Shown: positions 61,208 through 64,000 of the stretch, piece after piece
How positions within the stretch are numbered: position 1 is the stretch's first letter
How the letters are laid out: the number at the start of each line of letters is the position of its first letter
Assembly: GCF_003269295.1 (NCBI RefSeq)
Contig: NZ_QLTT01000007.1
Location: 372,001 to 436,000, forward strand
Length of the DNA: 64,000 nucleotides
DNA from: Lentzea atacamensis
Lineage (GTDB): Bacteria; Actinomycetota; Actinomycetes; Mycobacteriales; Pseudonocardiaceae
Direction of reading: 5' to 3'
The notes under the pieces: model-generated
Told to the model about the DNA's origin: nothing
What the model saw: the letters and a program-made list of their open reading frames with translations, nothing else
The model's database searches: none
Made by a program: the position numbers and the translations under genes

Positions 61208-62705
61208 TCACGCCGGGCCGAGCACGGTGCGCAGTTCGTCGCGCCCCGTCACGCCGAGCACGCCGTAGATCGCGTGCAGGTGGTTGTCGACCGTGCGCTT
61301 CGAGGTGTGGAGCCTCTCGGCGATCTGCTGGTTGGTCAGGCCGGACGTGGCCAGGCGGGCGACCTCCACCTGGCGGCGAGTCAGATGGGTGAGGTCCTCC
61401 ACGCGCAGCGCCGGAGTTGCGGACGCCGTCGAAGTCGCGCATCAGCAACGCCCGGCGGGCCGAGGCCTGGGAGGCGGCCCTGACGTTGCCCCGGGTCCGG
61501 TGCAGCCGTGTGGCGGAGGCGAGGGCTTCCGCGGCGTAGAGGGTGGCGCCCAGCCGCAGGAAATCCGTCGCCACCGCCTCCAGAACGGTCGGTGAGGCGT
61601 GCGCGAGTGCGGTCGCATGTGCCGAGTAGGCCGCGGTCATCGCGTCGTCCATGGTGGTCGTGAGGGCCGCCAGACGCAGCGACGTGTCGACGCCGAAACG
61701 GGCGGCGTCGTGCAGAGCCATGGCTTCGCCGCAGTGCACGCCCAGCTCGGCGCACTCGTCGGTGGCCGCCATCGCCGCGTCGGCCGCGCCGCGGACGTCG
61801 CCTGCGGCGGCGAACACCCACGGACAGGCTCCGGCACCGTCGTCCCGATCACCCGCCAGGCCGGGCGGTGTGCCTTCTCGGCACGGGCAAGGGCTTTCCG
61901 GGCGAGGTCGTCATCGCCGCAGAGCGCCGCGGCGCACGCGAGGCTCGCGAGCGCGATCGTGTCGAAGACCAACGGGTTCTCCGACGTCTTCGAACTGCCT
62001 TCGCGGGCAAGGCGCAGGGCTTGGGCGCCGTGACCACGCATGCGCGCGCAGAACGACAGCACGCTGTAGAGCGACGTCCGGCCGATGAAGGCCAAATCGT
62101 CGAACTGCGCGTCGTGCACCTTCAACGCCGCTCCGCCTCGACGAGGCGGCCAGCGCGAAGCAGCGAACACGCAGCGCGCCGTAATCCGGTGGCGGCGACT
62201 CGTCGCTCAACGCCAGAACCTCGGCCTCGTAGTGGGTGATCTCCTCGTCGGCTTCGCGGTACCTGCCCGCGTGCAGGAGGCACAACGCCCTGATGAGTCG
62301 CATGTGGAACGACAGGTGCGGTGCGACGGGCTCACGGGTGCTCGCCAGAACCGTGGTCATGTCGCGGTGGTGCGCCTCCTCCAAGGTCCGGACGACCTTC
62401 AGCCAGTCCCGCAGGTTCTGCGGGAGATCAGGCGCGCTGACGCGGTCGAGCACTGCGGCGGCGCCTTCGCGTCGCCCAGCGCGAAGTAGAGGTTCAACGA
62501 CCTCGTGGCGCCGAGGCGGCTCAGGTCCGCGGCCGACAGCGGGCCGGACATCACGTCCGCCAGCGTGGCCTCGGCCTGGTCCGGTGCGCGGCCGTGCATC
62601 ATCACCCGCGCGAACACGTGTCCGATCCGGCCCAGACCGCCCGCCTCGACAGCGGCACGGCACAGGCGCTCCGCGAGCGTCACGTCCCGTCGGCGGGCGC
62701 CGCCG
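61208..62705 (-). pseudogene. LuxR-family (LAL/MalT-like) regulator, decayed
   Basis: Five consecutive stretches in shifting frames read as one protein: ARRRDVTLAERLCRAAVEAG (from about 62705), breaks near 62465, 62150, 61820 and 61410, then a LuxR helix-turn-helix LTRRQVEVARLATSGLTNQQ ... TVDNHLHAIYGVLG ending at 61208. The middle parts are helical TPR-like repeats typical of large ATP-dependent LuxR regulators. The N-terminal ATPase is missing: sequence switches at about 62706 to a lectin remnant on the other strand. It cannot make a full product. Confidence 0.75.
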
Positions 62706-62710
62706 AGTCC

Positions 62711-63123
62711 GGTTTCCAGATCTCGTCGCCTCACAACAACAGGTGCCTCACGGTCTCGGACTACAACGCGGCCAACGGCGCGGGGGTGCTGATGGTCGAC
62801 GGTCAGGGCGCGACCAGCCAGCTGTGGAACTGGGACCCGCAGCAGCCGCTGCACCTGCGCAACGTGCACAGCAACAAGCGCCTGACCGCCGCGTGGTGCA
62901 ACGGCGAGAACGGTGCCGCTCTGCACATGTGGCACTGCAACAGGGACTGGGGCAGCCAGATGTTCTACCGCCCGGCGTCCACTCCGGAGGAGGTCGGCAG
63001 GCTGCGGACGATGATGAGCCTAACCGGTGCGTGGAGATCTCCGGCGCGAACTGGTGGCAGGGCGCGAGCATGCAGCTGTGGGACTGCGCGGGCGGTAACC
63101 ACCAGCGTTGGAACGCACCCTGA
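62711..63123 (+). pseudogene. Ricin-type lectin remnant
   Basis: From FQISSPHNNRCLTVSDYNAA to the stop at 63123 the sequence matches the intact lectin downstream (CLTAAWG/RLTAAWCNGENGA, MFYRPAS, CVEISGANWWQGAS, LWDC). It has lost its start and signal peptide at the junction with the LuxR remnant, and a frameshift near 63018 splits it (EEVGRL... | NRCVEIS). A product could be made only as a fusion from upstream starts. Confidence 0.7.
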
Positions 63124-63165
63124 CGCGAGCTGTATCAGGGCGCGCGCGGCGAGCGTCAGGTCCGC

Positions 63166-63663
63166 ATGAAACCTCTGATTCGCAGGATTGCGCTCCTGGC
63201 CTCGCTCGCGCTCGTCTCGGGCGGCCTGCTCGTCGGCACGTCCGCCTCGGCGGGCGCGCAGACGGGGGCCTACGTCCAGTCGAAGTTCAACGGCCGGTGC
63301 ATGACCGCCTCCACCGGGCAGAACGGCGCCGGCGTCATCATGGTCGACTGCGTGAACGCCCCGACCCAGCGCTGGTACTGGGACGGGCTGCGGCTGCGCA
63401 ACGCCGACGGCGGCAGATGCCTCACCGCCGCCTGGGGCAACGGTGACAACGGGGCCCACCTGCAGATGTACGACTGCGACCCGAACAGGCCCGGCCACCA
63501 GACCTTCTACCGCCCGGCCTCGAACTCCTCCGAGATCGGCAGGATCCGGGTGTGGATGCAGGGCTACCGGTGCGTCGAGATCGCGGGCGCGAACTGGTGG
63601 CAGGGCGCCTCAGTCCAGCTCTGGGACTGCCACGGAGGCGGCAACCAGTACTGGTGGGTGTAG
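63166..63663 (+). CDS. Secreted ricin-type beta-trefoil lectin
   Basis: 165 residues. Signal peptide (MKPLIRRIALLASLALVSGG, cut near ASAGA), then a beta-trefoil with repeats QRW(Y)W, RCLTAAWGNGDNGA, CVEIAGANWWQGAS and final NQYWWV. About 130 mature residues, one complete carbohydrate-binding module without a catalytic domain. Cys pairs in each repeat. Secreted; probably binds polysaccharide. A broken paralogue lies just upstream. Confidence 0.8.
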   Translation: MKPLIRRIALLASLALVSGGLLVGTSASAGAQTGAYVQSKFNGRCMTASTGQNGAGVIMVDCVNAPTQRWYWDGLRLRNADGGRCLTAAWGNGDNGAHLQMYDCDPNRPGHQTFYRPASNSSEIGRIRVWMQGYRCVEIAGANWWQGASVQLWDCHGGGNQYWWV

Positions 63664-63770
63664 TGCCGTGACCGCCGGTCGGTGCCGCGTCTTCCGGCGC
63701 TCAGCAGAGCACCGCGATGCACCCGTCTGACCGTCGAAATACGGGGCACCGACCGGAGGTCAAGGCACTA
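63661..63770. repeat. 30-bp inverted repeats around a 50-base core
   Basis: 63661-63690 and 63741-63770 are inverted copies with 27 of 30 matching bases (TAGTGCC...CCGGTCGGTGCC). Each outer end supplies the TAG stop of the converging gene (lectin and TrkA). It may be a terminator or a MITE-like element. Confidence 0.7.
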
Positions 63771-64000
63771 ATACCCGAGTGCGGTTTTGATGTCCTGCTC
63801 GACGGCGGCGGTGGTGACGAACAACAGCTCATCGCCGCCCTCGAGCGTGTCGTCCGGCTGCGGCACGATGACCCGTCCGCCGCGCAGGATCGTCACCAGC
63901 GCGGCGTCGCGGGGCAGCGTCAGCTCCGAGACGGCGCGGCCGGCGAAAGGCGTCGACTCGTCGAGGGTGATCTCCACGAGGTTCGCCTGCCCCTGCCGCA
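63768..64000 (-). CDS. TrkA-type potassium regulator, C-terminal part only
   Basis: The last 77 residues of a protein whose start lies beyond the right edge. NLVEITLDESTPFAGRAVSE begins the TrkA-C (RCK-C) ligand domain; GGRVIVPQPDDTLEGGDELL ends it. TrkA subunits bind NAD(H) and nucleotides and gate potassium channels. By synteny with mycobacteria this is CeoB or CeoC. Confidence 0.85.
   Translation of the reverse strand, partial: RQGQANLVEITLDESTPFAGRAVSELTLPRDAALVTILRGGRVIVPQPDDTLEGGDELLFVTTAAVEQDIKTALGY

Overview
The window looks like chromosomal DNA of a high-GC actinomycete, most likely Pseudonocardiaceae (Lentzea, Saccharothrix or Actinosynnema type). The evidence is strong GC bias at third codon positions, frequent GTG/TTG starts, four-base start/stop overlaps, several genes that look leaderless, and a right-hand block (52.4-61.1 kb) in the same gene order as Mycobacterium tuberculosis Rv2703-Rv2693: rpoD/sigA, ppgK, suhB, cei, DUF4193, DUF3093, dut, DUF3710, alpha/beta hydrolase, OB-fold protein, DUF3159. 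A TrkA-type gene follows at the right edge. No rRNA, tRNA or CRISPR was seen.

Layout. 0-5.2 kb: an edge lipoprotein, then acuC and patA (protein deacetylase and acetyltransferase), and an orphan glutamate-type binding lipoprotein. 5.2-10.1 kb: a DasR-like GntR regulator, then one 1191-codon reading frame cut by two in-frame TAA codons into a STAND-like NTPase, a membrane linker and a periplasmic binding-protein-like domain. 10.1-16.4 kb: two overlapping paralogous small genes, rtcB, a secreted protein, a DrrAB-type exporter and a flavin monooxygenase. 16.4-18.8 kb: a palindrome-rich repeat island, a chloramphenicol-phosphotransferase homologue, a broken radical SAM gene and a methyltransferase. 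18.9-28.6 kb: a complete oxidative uronate pathway (uronate dehydrogenase, glucarate dehydratase, 5-keto-4-deoxyglucarate dehydratase, 2-oxoglutarate-semialdehyde dehydrogenase) with its ABC importer, an IclR regulator and an unrecognised 376-residue protein.

28.6-38.5 kb: two paralogous lipoproteins, a hydrolase, a decayed acetyltransferase, class I fumarase, sigB with an ECF-type promoter, dtd, a methyltransferase, a PucR-type regulator and a DUF3099 protein. 38.5-39.6 kb: an IS481-family element inserted at a CTAG target exactly at the DUF3099 stop codon. 39.6-46.5 kb: a second repeat island, psuK-psuG, a DUF3039 protein, a YihY/BrkB membrane protein, a helicase, a third repeat island, and a divergent methyltransferase/TetR pair with a clear palindromic operator. 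46.6-51.2 kb: a XylF-type sugar ABC operon with a ROK regulator. 51.3-52.3 kb: a small zinc-ribbon protein and a frameshifted IclR-like remnant. 52.4-61.1 kb: the conserved sigA-dut block. 61.2-64 kb: a LuxR pseudogene with several frameshifts fused to a lectin remnant, an intact lectin, and a partial TrkA gene.

The least explained signal is a set of dispersed intergenic repeats: three copies of a 45-bp element, a 48-bp perfect palindrome plus a near copy, and the AT-rich decamer TGATATATCG, present five times exactly.
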